Of a stretch of 64,000 bases of DNA, positions 16,345-25,285 are shown piece after piece (the first letter of the stretch is position 1; every line of letters starts with the position of its first letter). The position numbers were made by a program, and so were the translations under genes. The notes below the pieces were generated by a model that did not search any database, was not told where the DNA came from, and saw only the letters and a list, made by a program, of their open reading frames with translations. Origin of the DNA: Vibrio sp. SCSIO 43136. GTDB lineage: Bacteria > Pseudomonadota > Gammaproteobacteria > Enterobacterales > Vibrionaceae. The stretch covers positions 310,001 to 374,000 of the forward strand of contig NZ_CP071849.1 in assembly GCF_023716565.1 (NCBI RefSeq), written 5' to 3'.

Positions 16345-17385
16345 GTGAAGATTTCAATCGAAGATTGGGGGCAAGTAGAAGGGCAACCGCTCCCAGTAAA
16401 ACTGTTTAGTATCGAAAACTCCCAAGGAATGCAGATCAAGGTAACCAACTATGGCTGCATTGTGACTTCGATTGAAGTCCCTGACCGAAATGGCCAACTT
16501 GCCGATGTCGTTTTAGGGTATGAAAGCCTAGATAAGTATCTGGGGGGACACCCGTTCTTTGGTGCCATCGCTGGGCGTTTTGCCAACCGAATCAAAGATG
16601 GTCGCTATGAGTTGGATGGTGAGGTATTTCGCTTAGAAACCAATGAGCCACCAACGACACAGCACTTACACGGTGGTAGCAAAGGTTTTGACAAATATGT
16701 TTGGAACTTCGCCGTTGAAGAGTGTACCGACGCGGTTTATCTACATTTGAGCCGCATTTCACCAGACGGTGAATCGGGGTATGGCGGCACTTTGACGGTG
16801 ACTCATACCATAGGTTTGGATGAGCATAACCAAGTGCACTACAACTTTTCGGCAACCACGGATAAGCCGACAGTCGTCAATCTAGTTAACCACAGTTACT
16901 ACAACTTGGCTGGTCACGATGCAGGGACTGTGAATGGACACCAATTAAAGCTTCATAGTGATTTCTATACACCAGTGACGGATAAACTGATCCCAACGGG
17001 TGAAATCAAAAGTGTGCGCAATAGCGATCTTGATTTTACGGTCGTTCGAGAGATCGGCTGCGGGGAGTATGACCATAATTTCGTTCTCAACCAGCAAGAG
17101 AAAGAAGGGGACTATCATTTGGCGGCAGAGCTATATGAGCCAGTCAGTGGTCGTGCGATGACGGTGCTGACGACTCAGCCCGGTGTCCAGTTTTATAACG
17201 GTTACAAGCTATCGAACAAGCCGTGGCACGGGCGTAACGGGCATAAGTACGAGTCACGAGAAGGCATGTGTTTGGAAACTCAGCACTTCCCTGATAGCCC
17301 GAACCAAGCGCATTTCCCGAGTGTTCGCTTGAATCCGGGTGAAGTCTATGAAGAAAAGACCCTTCACCGATTCGGTGTGAAATAA
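16345..17385 (+). CDS. yihR: Aldose 1-epimerase family, probable sulfoquinovose mutarotase
   Basis: The 346-aa GalM-fold protein interconverts sugar anomers. Family residues are visible: the NRIKDG strand, His in NLVNHSYYNL as acid, and Glu in GMCLETQHFPDSPN as base. It has the length of GalM and is longer than E. coli YihR (about 308 aa), but its place between yihU and yihS homologues points to sulfoquinovose, the product of YihQ. The start is GTG with GAGG upstream. A compact terminator follows. Confidence 0.8.
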   Translation: MKISIEDWGQVEGQPLPVKLFSIENSQGMQIKVTNYGCIVTSIEVPDRNGQLADVVLGYESLDKYLGGHPFFGAIAGRFANRIKDGRYELDGEVFRLETNEPPTTQHLHGGSKGFDKYVWNFAVEECTDAVYLHLSRISPDGESGYGGTLTVTHTIGLDEHNQVHYNFSATTDKPTVVNLVNHSYYNLAGHDAGTVNGHQLKLHSDFYTPVTDKLIPTGEIKSVRNSDLDFTVVREIGCGEYDHNFVLNQQEKEGDYHLAAELYEPVSGRAMTVLTTQPGVQFYNGYKLSNKPWHGRNGHKYESREGMCLETQHFPDSPNQAHFPSVRLNPGEVYEEKTLHRFGVK

Positions 17386-17421
17386 AACATCAATAATAAT
17401 TTCGGATTTAACTAACCTTTT

Positions 17422-17443
17422 GGGCGGCCTGCCGCCCCTTTTT
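17422..17443 (+). terminator. Terminator/attenuator between mutarotase and tauE-like genes
   Basis: GGGCGG-CCTG-CCGCCC (17422-17437) is followed by CTTTTT. It ends 10 bp before the next start codon, so it either ends the first transcript or reduces expression of the exporter. Confidence 0.7.
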
Positions 17444-17453
17444 AGGACCCATT

Positions 17454-18194
17454 ATGGATACCACCCTAATTCTGGTCTCAATGATCATCGCACTGGCGGG
17501 CTTTACCCAAGGCCTGACAGGCTTCGGTTCAGCTTTGGTTTCAGTGCCTTTGCTATCAATGATTGTTGGGGCCCAAACCGCTGTGCCGATTGCGGGTATT
17601 TTCGGTTGGCTAGTGACTTTGCCCATCGTTTGGAAAATGAAAGAGCACATCCAGCATCGAACAGGGTTGATCTTGTTTGCTGGTGCTGTACCAGCCTCAT
17701 TTGTGGGTGCAAAGCTACTCGCCAACATGCCATCTCATTACATTTTGATCACCATGGGTGTCGTGTTGATTGTTTCAAGTTTGCATTCACTGCGCTCGAC
17801 TAAGCCTTTGTTTCAAAAGACCTCTATTCCTGTCACTGTCGGTGCGGGGTTCACATCTGGCGTGTTAGGGGCGAGCGTAGGTGAGTCTGGGCCTCCAGTT
17901 ATCGCTTACACCTCTATGCAGCCTTGGACAGCGGATCAAACCAAATCAACATTGGCATTCTTTTTTATGCTGCAGATGATTGGGGCGAACGTGAGTTTCT
18001 ATACCGAAGGCCTTATCACTGAAGATGTGATCTCTTATGTCGTGTCGGCTCTGCCTGCGTTTGCGGTTGGCTTAACAGGCGGCATGGTCGGATACCACTT
18101 CTTGCAAAAATACAAAATTGATTATCACAAGATCGTGCATACCTTCCTTTTGGTCATTGGTTGTGCATTAGTGTTTAAAAATGTCCATTTGTGA
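17454..18194 (+). CDS. TauE/SafE-family sulfonate/sulfite exporter
   Basis: The 246-aa protein is strongly hydrophobic with about seven to eight membrane segments and the family pattern GFTQGLTGFGSALVSVPLL in the first helix, repeated in the second half (GAGFTSGVLGASVGESGPP). TauE/SafE proteins move sulfite or small sulfonates across the inner membrane. Within this cluster the likely cargo is DHPS, the end product of sulfoglycolysis. AGGA lies 6 bases before the ATG. Its last codons overlap an inverted repeat that may be an operator for the next gene. Confidence 0.85.
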   Translation: MDTTLILVSMIIALAGFTQGLTGFGSALVSVPLLSMIVGAQTAVPIAGIFGWLVTLPIVWKMKEHIQHRTGLILFAGAVPASFVGAKLLANMPSHYILITMGVVLIVSSLHSLRSTKPLFQKTSIPVTVGAGFTSGVLGASVGESGPPVIAYTSMQPWTADQTKSTLAFFFMLQMIGANVSFYTEGLITEDVISYVVSALPAFAVGLTGGMVGYHFLQKYKIDYHKIVHTFLLVIGCALVFKNVHL

Positions 18195-18212
18195 TTGTTT
18201 CTGTCACAAATG
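18186..18212. promoter_or_regulatory. Inverted repeat upstream of yihS, candidate operator
   Basis: CATTTGTGA (18186-18194) and TCACAAATG (18204-18212) are a perfect 9-bp inverted repeat with a 9-nt spacer and no T-tract. The spacing is wrong for a CRP site (6 bp). It contains the CTGTCACA element seen at other promoters of the cluster. Confidence 0.5.
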
Positions 18213-18285
18213 ATAGCTATCTAACAGAATTGAAAATCAACGGCTGATAATTTCAGCGGTAATAAATAATAACGAGGAAACCCCT

Positions 18286-19536
18286 ATGAAATGGATTAAC
18301 ACCCGCTCTCATAACTCATGGTTAGAGACTGAAACAGACCGAATTTTTGAATTCGGCAGAAAATCAGTGGTACCAAATGGGTTTGGTTGGGTTGGCAACA
18401 ACGGCAATATCCGTGAAGAGATGGGCACACGTCTTTGGATCACAGCACGCATGTTGCACTGTTACTCGCTTGCAGCCCTGATGGGGCGCCCTGGCGCTTA
18501 CGACTTAGTCGAGCACGGTATTACAGCACTTGAAGGCCCACTTAAAGATAAAGAGCACGGTGGCTGGTTCGCAACTATCGATAATGAAGGTGAAGGCATT
18601 GTCGACAACTCTAAGCAGGGTTATCAACACGCTTTTGTCTTGCTTGGTGCTGCGAGCGCAGTGACCACGGGCCACCCACGAGCTCGAGCACTGCTTGATG
18701 AAGCTATCACAGTATATGACAAGCACTTCTGGGTCGAAGAGAAACAGATGTGTTATGAGTCTTGGGATCAAGCTTGGACGGAAACTGAGGCTTATCGTGG
18801 CGGTAACATGGCGATGCACTCAGTTGAAGCATTCTTGATTGTTTATGATGTAACCAAAGATAAGAAGTGGCTAGATCGTGCATTAAACATCACTGAGTTC
18901 ATGGTGCATAAGACTGCAAAAGGCTTGAACTACCGAGTGAATGAACACTTCGACTCAGATTGGAATCCACTTCCAGACTACAACAAAGACACGCCAGCGA
19001 GTCACTTCCGTGCATATGGTGGTACACCGGGCCACTGGATTGAGTGGGGTCGTTTGATCTGTCACTTACGTGCCACCTTACTTGAAATTGGTGAAGAAGC
19101 TCCAGAATGGTTACTTGAAGATGCGGTAGGTCTATTCGATGCGACTGTCCGTGATGCATGGGCAGTGGATGGCGCTCCGGGCTTTGTCTATTCCGTGGAT
19201 TGGGATGGCAAACCTGTCGTGCGTGAGCGTATTCGTTGGGCACCAGTAGAAGCGATTGGTACGGCTTACGCCCTGTATGAGGTTACAGGTGATGAGAAGT
19301 ACCAGCAGTGGTATCGTACTTGGTGGGATTACTGCCGAACCTACCTTATCGATTATGAAGGCTGCTCTTGGTGGCAAGAGCTAGACGTCAACAACCAAGC
19401 CGGTACCAGTGTGGTTTGGGATGGTAAACAAGATATCTACCACTTAATGCATTGCTTGGTGATCCCTCGCTTGCCATTGACTCCTGGTCTTGCACCAGCA
19501 GTGGCTGCAGGTTTGCTTGATAAGAATATGCAATAG
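18286..19536 (+). CDS. yihS: Sulfoquinovose isomerase (YihS-like)
   Basis: The 416-aa (alpha/alpha)6-barrel protein of the N-acylglucosamine 2-epimerase family is closely similar to E. coli YihS over its whole length. YihS converts sulfoquinovose to sulfofructose. Shared blocks include [70 protein letters not shown] with a catalytic His, and [17 protein letters not shown] with the second. It has its own upstream region and a strong terminator downstream. Confidence 0.95.
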   Translation: MKWINTRSHNSWLETETDRIFEFGRKSVVPNGFGWVGNNGNIREEMGTRLWITARMLHCYSLAALMGRPGAYDLVEHGITALEGPLKDKEHGGWFATIDNEGEGIVDNSKQGYQHAFVLLGAASAVTTGHPRARALLDEAITVYDKHFWVEEKQMCYESWDQAWTETEAYRGGNMAMHSVEAFLIVYDVTKDKKWLDRALNITEFMVHKTAKGLNYRVNEHFDSDWNPLPDYNKDTPASHFRAYGGTPGHWIEWGRLICHLRATLLEIGEEAPEWLLEDAVGLFDATVRDAWAVDGAPGFVYSVDWDGKPVVRERIRWAPVEAIGTAYALYEVTGDEKYQQWYRTWWDYCRTYLIDYEGCSWWQELDVNNQAGTSVVWDGKQDIYHLMHCLVIPRLPLTPGLAPAVAAGLLDKNMQ

Positions 19537-19554
19537 CCGGATTCGAATACCTGT

Positions 19555-19592
19555 AAAAAAGCGCTCGATGCAATGCATTGAGCGCTTTTTTT
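19555..19592. terminator. Bidirectional-looking terminator after yihS
   Basis: AAAAAAGCGCTC (19555-19566) pairs with GAGCGCTTTTTT (19580-19591) with additional ATGCA/TGCAT pairing inside. It isolates yihS from the sensor gene downstream. Confidence 0.85.
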
Positions 19593-19800
19593 GAATATGG
19601 GGTGGGCTTGGTTGTGTGTTGTCGGTGTAAGTGGGCATAGCTTAAAGATTGGTTGTTTAACATTAGCGGATAAATACGTTGTGTCTCACAGTGAGAATAC
19701 GGCGAACTAAGTGATTTCTTTTTTAATAATAATATGAAGTTAACATAGAACACTGCGCAGTAATTACTTCTCCTCTTCATTAGGTACGTTGTCGGTCATT

Positions 19801-22800
19801 ATGTTTAAGTTTATAAAACTATTCATTGCATTGATGCTGGTTAGCTTGAGTGTAAAAGCTTTAGCTGACCATACCGACGTCGCCCTGTCTTCTTCCGTCA
19901 TCCAGCAAGATAACACTTCGCAAATACCAGCGTTTGAATTGCTCACTGAGCAAGAAAGGCACTTTCTCGCCCAACTCGGTCCTTTAAGTGTACCAGCGAC
20001 CCCACATGAATCTCCGTTGTCTTATGTTGGGCGAGAAGGAGAGTATAAAGGGTACTTAAATGGTGTTTTGCGCTACGTTGCCGAGCAACTTGGATTGACT
20101 TTAGAACACTACCCAACCACCTATGCGCAGAGCCTCAAAGACTTTATGGCTGGGCGGGCAGATATTTTGGCTAATTTTTCATCGTTTGAACACCCAGAGC
20201 TTCAGCTAGAACGAAGCATGCCAATCATGCATACCAAGTACGTTGCTCTCGGGCGCAGTGGTGAGCCACCAATTAAGTCCATGGCAGATTTTAATGGTCA
20301 TACCTTGGTGCTCGTTAAGGAGTTTGCCCAAACTATTACCATTCGCGAAAAGTATCCTCATTTACGGGCTCTATTGGTGGACGATATCGGTCAAGCGATC
20401 GACTTGGTACGCCGTGGAGAGGCGGATTTTTATATCGATAATGCGATTCATGCAGGCTATTTTTTGCGTAACGGTATGATCAGTGACTTATCTATATCTG
20501 GGTGGTTACCTGAGTCTGAGATGGGGTATTTGGAATTCTATATTGGTGTTAGGGCTGACCAACCACTGCTATTGTCTGCGATTAACAAAGTTCTTGGTTC
20601 GATGAGCCATTCCAAATGGCAGGACCTTCGAGCTCTTTGGTTGCGGGATATGGATCCAGTCTCTCGTTTAGATCTTGCATTAACCAGTACTGAGCGTGCT
20701 TGGCTTAGAGCGAACCCTACTATCAAAGTGACCTATGAGAAACATTGGGCTCCCTTTGCCTATCAAGATAAAAACGGTGAGTATTTGGGGCTGTCTGTCT
20801 CCTATATGGACAGAATAAGTGAGTTACTTGGGGTTAAGTTTGAACCTGTAGAGGGTTCTCGCTTCAGTGATTTGTTACAACCCAATGCCGACTCAGAAAT
20901 CGATATCATCCCTGCGCTGGTCAAGCTGGAAAGTCGCCTGCAGTACCTTGATTTCACTCACTCTTACCTCAATGTGCCCGTACATTTGTTCTCAAAAGTT
21001 GGGATGCCGCTGAGCTACATAAATCAAGTTTCTGAGATCCCTGTGATGGCTAGGGTTGCGGTGTTGGACAACTATGCGATTGTTGAACAGCTTCGAGAGC
21101 AAGTTCCAACGTTGCAATTGATCCATGTAGATTCCGTGACTGACGGGTTGCAAGCGGTGCTTAACGGACATGCTGACTACTATGCTGGAAACGGCGTTTC
21201 TACCGCCTACTACATATCTAAAGGGGCCATCGATTCTATTCAGGATGTCGGCAAGCTGGATCTTGAAAATGAATACGGGATTGGCGTGCGGAAGGGAATG
21301 CCGATACTGACCAGTATTCTCAATAAAGCACTCATTGCCATTCCTGAGCATGAAAAGCAGCAAATATACAATAGTTGGCGTTCCGTGAGATTTGAGCAGC
21401 AAACAGATTACACCTTGTTGGCTCAATTAGGCATGGCCACACTGGTGCTCGCTCTATTGTTTTTGTATTGGATAAAACGCTTGGCGAGTGAAGTGACCTT
21501 GCGACGTTCTATTGAAGAAAGCCTTGAAGATACGGTTCAGGAAAGAACCCGAAAACTTCAATCGACAGAAGCAAGATTTCGTTCCTTTTTTGAAAGCAAT
21601 AACTGCGTAATGCTGTTAGTTGATCCTGACACGCAAGAGATTATCGACGCTAATAAAGCGGCATGTGATTTCTATGGTTACACTACGCAACACATGCGCA
21701 GAAAGACGCTTGCGGGGCTGCAAGTAGAACAATCCATGGCAAAGTTGTCGAATAAACCGTTGCCGTTATTGGAGAGCAACTACACGATTCAACAAGTACA
21801 TCATTGCGCTAATAAGGAGATACGCACGGTGGAGCTACACTTCACCCCGATCTCCTATGAGTCTCACCTCCAAGCGTTTATTTTGGTGCAGGATATTACC
21901 GAGCGTAAAGAAGCTGAAAAGCAAATGCTGTTTAACGCTCACTATGACTTGCTGACCCACCTCCCTAATAGAATCCATATATTAAATCAACTGCAATCCA
22001 TGCTTGAAGAGATAGAGTCTAAAGGTGAATTGGTGGGCGTTGCGCTTCTCGATATCGATGACTTTAAAAGGATCAATGATAGTGGAGGGCACGAGTACGG
22101 AGACCAGTTATTATTGGATGTGACTGCTCGCCTTAAGCGGGTATTAGGCACAGGGGAGATACTGGGCCGACTGGGCGGAGATGAGTTTGCGGTGTTGGTT
22201 CATGGTAAAGCTTGCGAATCTGAGTTTGAAAACCTCGCACTGCGGATCATGGATGTCATGAAACCTTCATTCATGGTCAGAAATAGAGATATGAAGGTGA
22301 GTATAAGTATGGGGCTCGCAGTCGCTCCAACGGCAGGGAAAAGTGCAACAGAGTTATTAAGAAGTGCTGATACCGCCATGTACCACGCGAAAGATCTCGG
22401 CAGAGATACTTATACTTTCTTTACCGAAAATATGAATACTGAGCTGGAGCGCCGAATTGAAGTAGAGCAGCAAATGGAAGGGGCGCTACAGCGTGGTGAA
22501 TTTAGCCTAGCCTTCCAGCCTAAAATAGAGATTATCTCTGGACGTATCAGTAGTGCAGAAGCATTGCTGCGCTGGAATAGCCCAAAGCTTGGTTTTGTCA
22601 GCCCAATGGAATTTATTCCTATTGCAGAACAAACGGGTTTGATCATGAGCATTGGCGAGTTCGTGATGGAGCAATCAGTCAAGACGTTAGCGAACTGGCA
22701 GCGCCAGCATGGTAACCAGCTAAGCATGGCACTTAACCTATCTCCCCGTCAGTTTCGAGATGCAGCTTTGGTAAAGAAGCTGAAGCGCTACTGTGTGCAG

Positions 22801-23244
22801 TATGGGGTATCTTCTGGGCACATAGAGCTCGAAATCACCGAAGGCGTATTACTGTCTGGAGAAACTCAAGTACATCAACTCCTGTTTGAGATGCATCAAC
22901 TAGGTTTCTCGATTGCAATGGATGACTTTGGCACTGGTTACGCATCACTCAGCTACTTACGGCAATACCCATTTGATGTATTAAAAATCGATCGCGCCTT
23001 CATCAGTGACATTGTGAGCAATGAACGAGATTTAGGCTTAGTAAAAGCCGCAATCAATATGGCTCACGGCATGGGATTAAGCGTGGTCGCTGAAGGCGTA
23101 GAAACCGCAGACCAGCTTGATCTACTGGCCCTACTAAAATGCAACATCGCCCAAGGCTATTACTTCAGCAAACCAGTACCAGCCCCTGACTTTGTAAAAC
23201 TACTACAAGCCGACCAAGAACACTCAAGCAGTACCTACATCTAA
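19801..23244 (+). CDS. Membrane c-di-GMP enzyme: two solute-binding domains, PAS, GGDEF, EAL
   Basis: The 1147-aa protein has a signal peptide or first membrane helix (FIKLFIALMLVSLSVKALA), two tandem periplasmic family-3 solute-binding domains (about 40-275 and 285-530), a membrane helix near 545 (LGMATLVLALLFLYWI), a coiled linker, PAS (about 590-700), GGDEF (about 715-870; RLGGDEFAVLV intact) and EAL (about 885-1140; AEALLRW, EITEG, DDFGTGYASL, DVLKIDR intact). It could make and break c-di-GMP in response to a periplasmic ligand. The ATG at 19801 begins the signal sequence; an upstream TTG at 19789 is less likely. It lies between yihS and the aldolase, so a sugar or sulfonate ligand is possible but unproven. 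Confidence 0.9.
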   Translation: MFKFIKLFIALMLVSLSVKALADHTDVALSSSVIQQDNTSQIPAFELLTEQERHFLAQLGPLSVPATPHESPLSYVGREGEYKGYLNGVLRYVAEQLGLTLEHYPTTYAQSLKDFMAGRADILANFSSFEHPELQLERSMPIMHTKYVALGRSGEPPIKSMADFNGHTLVLVKEFAQTITIREKYPHLRALLVDDIGQAIDLVRRGEADFYIDNAIHAGYFLRNGMISDLSISGWLPESEMGYLEFYIGVRADQPLLLSAINKVLGSMSHSKWQDLRALWLRDMDPVSRLDLALTSTERAWLRANPTIKVTYEKHWAPFAYQDKNGEYLGLSVSYMDRISELLGVKFEPVEGSRFSDLLQPNADSEIDIIPALVKLESRLQYLDFTHSYLNVPVHLFSKVGMPLSYINQVSEIPVMARVAVLDNYAIVEQLREQVPTLQLIHVDSVTDGLQAVLNGHADYYAGNGVSTAYYISKGAIDSIQDVGKLDLENEYGIGVRKGMPILTSILNKALIAIPEHEKQQIYNSWRSVRFEQQTDYTLLAQLGMATLVLALLFLYWIKRLASEVTLRRSIEESLEDTVQERTRKLQSTEARFRSFFESNNCVMLLVDPDTQEIIDANKAACDFYGYTTQHMRRKTLAGLQVEQSMAKLSNKPLPLLESNYTIQQVHHCANKEIRTVELHFTPISYESHLQAFILVQDITERKEAEKQMLFNAHYDLLTHLPNRIHILNQLQSMLEEIESKGELVGVALLDIDDFKRINDSGGHEYGDQLLLDVTARLKRVLGTGEILGRLGGDEFAVLVHGKACESEFENLALRIMDVMKPSFMVRNRDMKVSISMGLAVAPTAGKSATELLRSADTAMYHAKDLGRDTYTFFTENMNTELERRIEVEQQMEGALQRGEFSLAFQPKIEIISGRISSAEALLRWNSPKLGFVSPMEFIPIAEQTGLIMSIGEFVMEQSVKTLANWQRQHGNQLSMALNLSPRQFRDAALVKKLKRYCVQYGVSSGHIELEITEGVLLSGETQVHQLLFEMHQLGFSIAMDDFGTGYASLSYLRQYPFDVLKIDRAFISDIVSNERDLGLVKAAINMAHGMGLSVVAEGVETADQLDLLALLKCNIAQGYYFSKPVPAPDFVKLLQADQEHSSSTYI

Positions 23245-23716
23245 TTAACCCGTCGTACCCCATCCCCACAAACTTTCACTAGACAACCTCACTCAGCCCT
23301 CTAAGATTTCCCGCTTCCCGCTTCCCGCTTCCCGCTTCCCGCTTCCCGCTTCCCGCTTCCCGCTTCCCGCTTCCCGCTTCCCGCTTCCCGCTTCCCGCTT
23401 CCCGCTTCCCGCTTCCCGCTTCCCGCTTCCCGCTTCCCGCTTCCCGCTTCCCGCTTCCCGCTTCCCGCTTCCCGCTTCCCGCTTCCCGCTTCCCGTTTCC
23501 CGTTTCCCGTTTCCCGCTTCCCGCTTCCCGTTTCCCGTTTCCCGTTTCCCGCTTCCCTCACACATCCCAACATTCCAAGATGTGCACTACCGCTCATTTT
23601 TGTCCGTTTTTGTCTGAATCTGTAATAAAGTGTTATCTAACTAACAGAAATGATCATTTGCAGCTGTTACTTTTTATTCCGTCGGAACAATTTGAGAATA
23701 AAGAGGAACACCGCAA
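23245..23716. other. Non-coding region: tandem repeat tract and aldolase promoter
   Basis: No gene is supported in this 472-bp stretch. It contains the heptanucleotide array (23307-23557) and, near the aldolase, a plausible sigma70 promoter: TTGTCT (23610-23615), 17-bp spacer, TTATCT (23633-23638). The -10 overlaps TATCTAACTAACAGAA, which resembles TATCTAACAGAA before yihS (18219-18230). Long minus-strand frames across the array are repeat artefacts. Confidence 0.6.
23307..23557. repeat. Heptanucleotide tandem repeat (CTTCCCG)n, about 36 units
   Basis: Uninterrupted 7-bp periodicity runs 251 bp. Most units are CTTCCCG; TTTCCCG variants occur at the first unit and as two groups of three near the right end, separated by two CTTCCCG units. 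On the other strand it reads GGGAAGC/GGGAAAC. All bases except the first position of the unit are invariant. It is a VNTR that should vary by slippage. Confidence 0.95.
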
Positions 23717-24577
23717 ATGCCTTACGTATCTGGTAAAAAGATGATTGAACAAGCGTGGAATGAGGGTTACGCAATCGGCGCTTTCACCGCACACAACTTA
23801 GAGACCATCAAAGCAGTATTGCTTGCAGCCCAAGCAGAACAAGCACCTATCATGATTCAGATTGGTCAGAAAGCGATTAACGAAATGGGCATGAAGCCAC
23901 TTCGAGACGCTGTTGATTCACTGATTGAGCATCACCAAATCACAGTGCCAATTTGTATCCACCTAGACCATAGCCGTAAGTTTGAGCAATGTATGGAAGC
24001 CGCTAAGCGTGATTTTCAATCGCTCATGTTCGATGGTTCGGCACTTCCAATCGATGAAAACGTTCGCATTACAAAGGCAGTTGTAGAAGTTGCGGCGGCT
24101 CTTGGTCTTGGCTCTGAAGGTGAGATTGGCAAGATCGGTGGCACGGAAGATGACATCACAGTTGATGAAAAAGATGCCATGATCACTACGGTAGAAGAAG
24201 CGCTAGATTTCTCTGAGCGCACGGGCGTTGATTACCTAGCTGTGTCTATCGGTACGGCTCATGGTGTTTACAAAACCACGCCAGAACTAAAGTTTGACCG
24301 CCTGTCAGAAATTAAAGACGCAGTGAAGAAACCTATCGTACTTCACGGCGGTTCAGGGGTGCCTGATGACCAAGTTGTAGAAGCCATCAAGCGCGGTGTT
24401 GCAAAAATCAACGTAGATACCGAGCTTCGTCAAGGTTTCATTACTGGTGTTCAAGCACACTGGAAAGAAAGGGAAAACGATTACATTTTGGCGGATGTAA
24501 TGAACACTGGTATCGCTTCCATGATGGAAGTTGTACAGCACAAGATCCGCCTATTTGGTTCAAACGGTAAAGCTTAA
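23717..24577 (+). CDS. Class II (zinc) aldolase, probable sulfofructose-1-phosphate aldolase
   Basis: The 286-aa protein is a class II fructose/tagatose-bisphosphate-type aldolase. Zinc and catalytic residues are visible: Asp84 and His85 in HLDHS, Glu134/Glu136 in SEGEIG, His182 in GTAHG and His210 in HGGSGVPD. It would split a ketose 1-phosphate into DHAP and an aldehyde. No class I YihT homologue is present in the cluster, so this enzyme is the natural candidate for sulfofructose 1-phosphate cleavage. That substrate is inference; fructose or tagatose bisphosphate remain possible. AGAGGA precedes the ATG. Confidence 0.85.
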   Translation: MPYVSGKKMIEQAWNEGYAIGAFTAHNLETIKAVLLAAQAEQAPIMIQIGQKAINEMGMKPLRDAVDSLIEHHQITVPICIHLDHSRKFEQCMEAAKRDFQSLMFDGSALPIDENVRITKAVVEVAAALGLGSEGEIGKIGGTEDDITVDEKDAMITTVEEALDFSERTGVDYLAVSIGTAHGVYKTTPELKFDRLSEIKDAVKKPIVLHGGSGVPDDQVVEAIKRGVAKINVDTELRQGFITGVQAHWKERENDYILADVMNTGIASMMEVVQHKIRLFGSNGKA

Positions 24578-24733
24578 TGTCCATTATGTGACATAAACCC
24601 TACAAAAAATGACACATTGTTGATCGCTGTGAATCGCTTCAAAGAACCACATGGTCAAACGAGTTATCAATACTTCTCTCAGAAACAATGTGTCGTTTTA
24701 ACTACGATAATAAATACGAAATATGGTGACTAT
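24578..24733. promoter_or_regulatory. Aldolase-TRAP spacer with inverted repeat
   Basis: ATGTGACA (24586-24593) and its partner GACACAT (24611-24617) form a spaced inverted repeat resembling the TGTCACA elements elsewhere in the cluster. It may allow separate control of the TRAP genes. There is no terminator. Confidence 0.4.
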
Positions 24734-25273
24734 ATGCTTAAAGCCATAGAAAACGCTTTACATAAAATCAATGCACCAATAGCACGCTGGACAGCAAGCA
24801 TTGCGGGATTTTTCCTTTTCGTAATGACTGCGATTGTACTGATCCAAGTTGGATGTCGTTACATCCTAAACATGCCACTTGGCTGGACTGACGAATCTTC
24901 TCGCTTCTTGATGATCTACATGACGTACCTATGTCTACCAATCATCTACCTAGAAGACCGTAATATCTCCATGACGTTTGTGACAGATAAACTTAAGGGT
25001 ACTCGAATCTTTGAACTCTTGATGGTGTTTGCTCACATTGCAAGTTTGCTTCTATTCGCCGTTTGGATCTATTTCGGCTACAAGTTTTTCGAAACTGGGG
25101 CAGTGATGGCGGATAGCTTGCCTATCCCTATGTACATCATCTACGCCATTCCACCAGTAATGCTTGCGATCTCTTGCTCGTTTGCACTACAGAAACTGGC
25201 AGGTTCGTTACACAACCTAATCTTTTTTACCCAAGCTCAGCAGAAAAATATGACTGCTGAAGCAGTGAAGTAG
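24734..25273 (+). CDS. TRAP transporter small membrane subunit (DctQ type)
   Basis: The 179-aa protein has four predicted membrane helices (AGFFLFVMTAIVLIQVGCRY, FLMIYMTYLCLPIIYL, LLMVFAHIASLLLFAVWIYF, YIIYAIPPVMLAIS) and the DctQ signature PLGWTDESSRFLMIYMTYL. It joins the large subunit to the periplasmic receptor in sodium-driven uptake. The ATG at 24734 is the likely start because the preceding 39 in-frame codons lack family similarity. The DctM gene follows 12 bp later. Confidence 0.92.
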   Translation: MLKAIENALHKINAPIARWTASIAGFFLFVMTAIVLIQVGCRYILNMPLGWTDESSRFLMIYMTYLCLPIIYLEDRNISMTFVTDKLKGTRIFELLMVFAHIASLLLFAVWIYFGYKFFETGAVMADSLPIPMYIIYAIPPVMLAISCSFALQKLAGSLHNLIFFTQAQQKNMTAEAVK

Positions 25274-25285
25274 AGGTAAATAATC

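Noticed and set aside
18186..18212. CRP site before yihS
   Set aside because: The half-sites are 9 bp apart instead of 6, so the standard CRP geometry is not met.
23293..23597. Two long minus-strand open frames across the heptamer array, encoding repetitive REAGSGK-type peptides
   Set aside because: A 7-bp repeat without stops is open in several frames by itself; there is no ribosome site or plausible protein.
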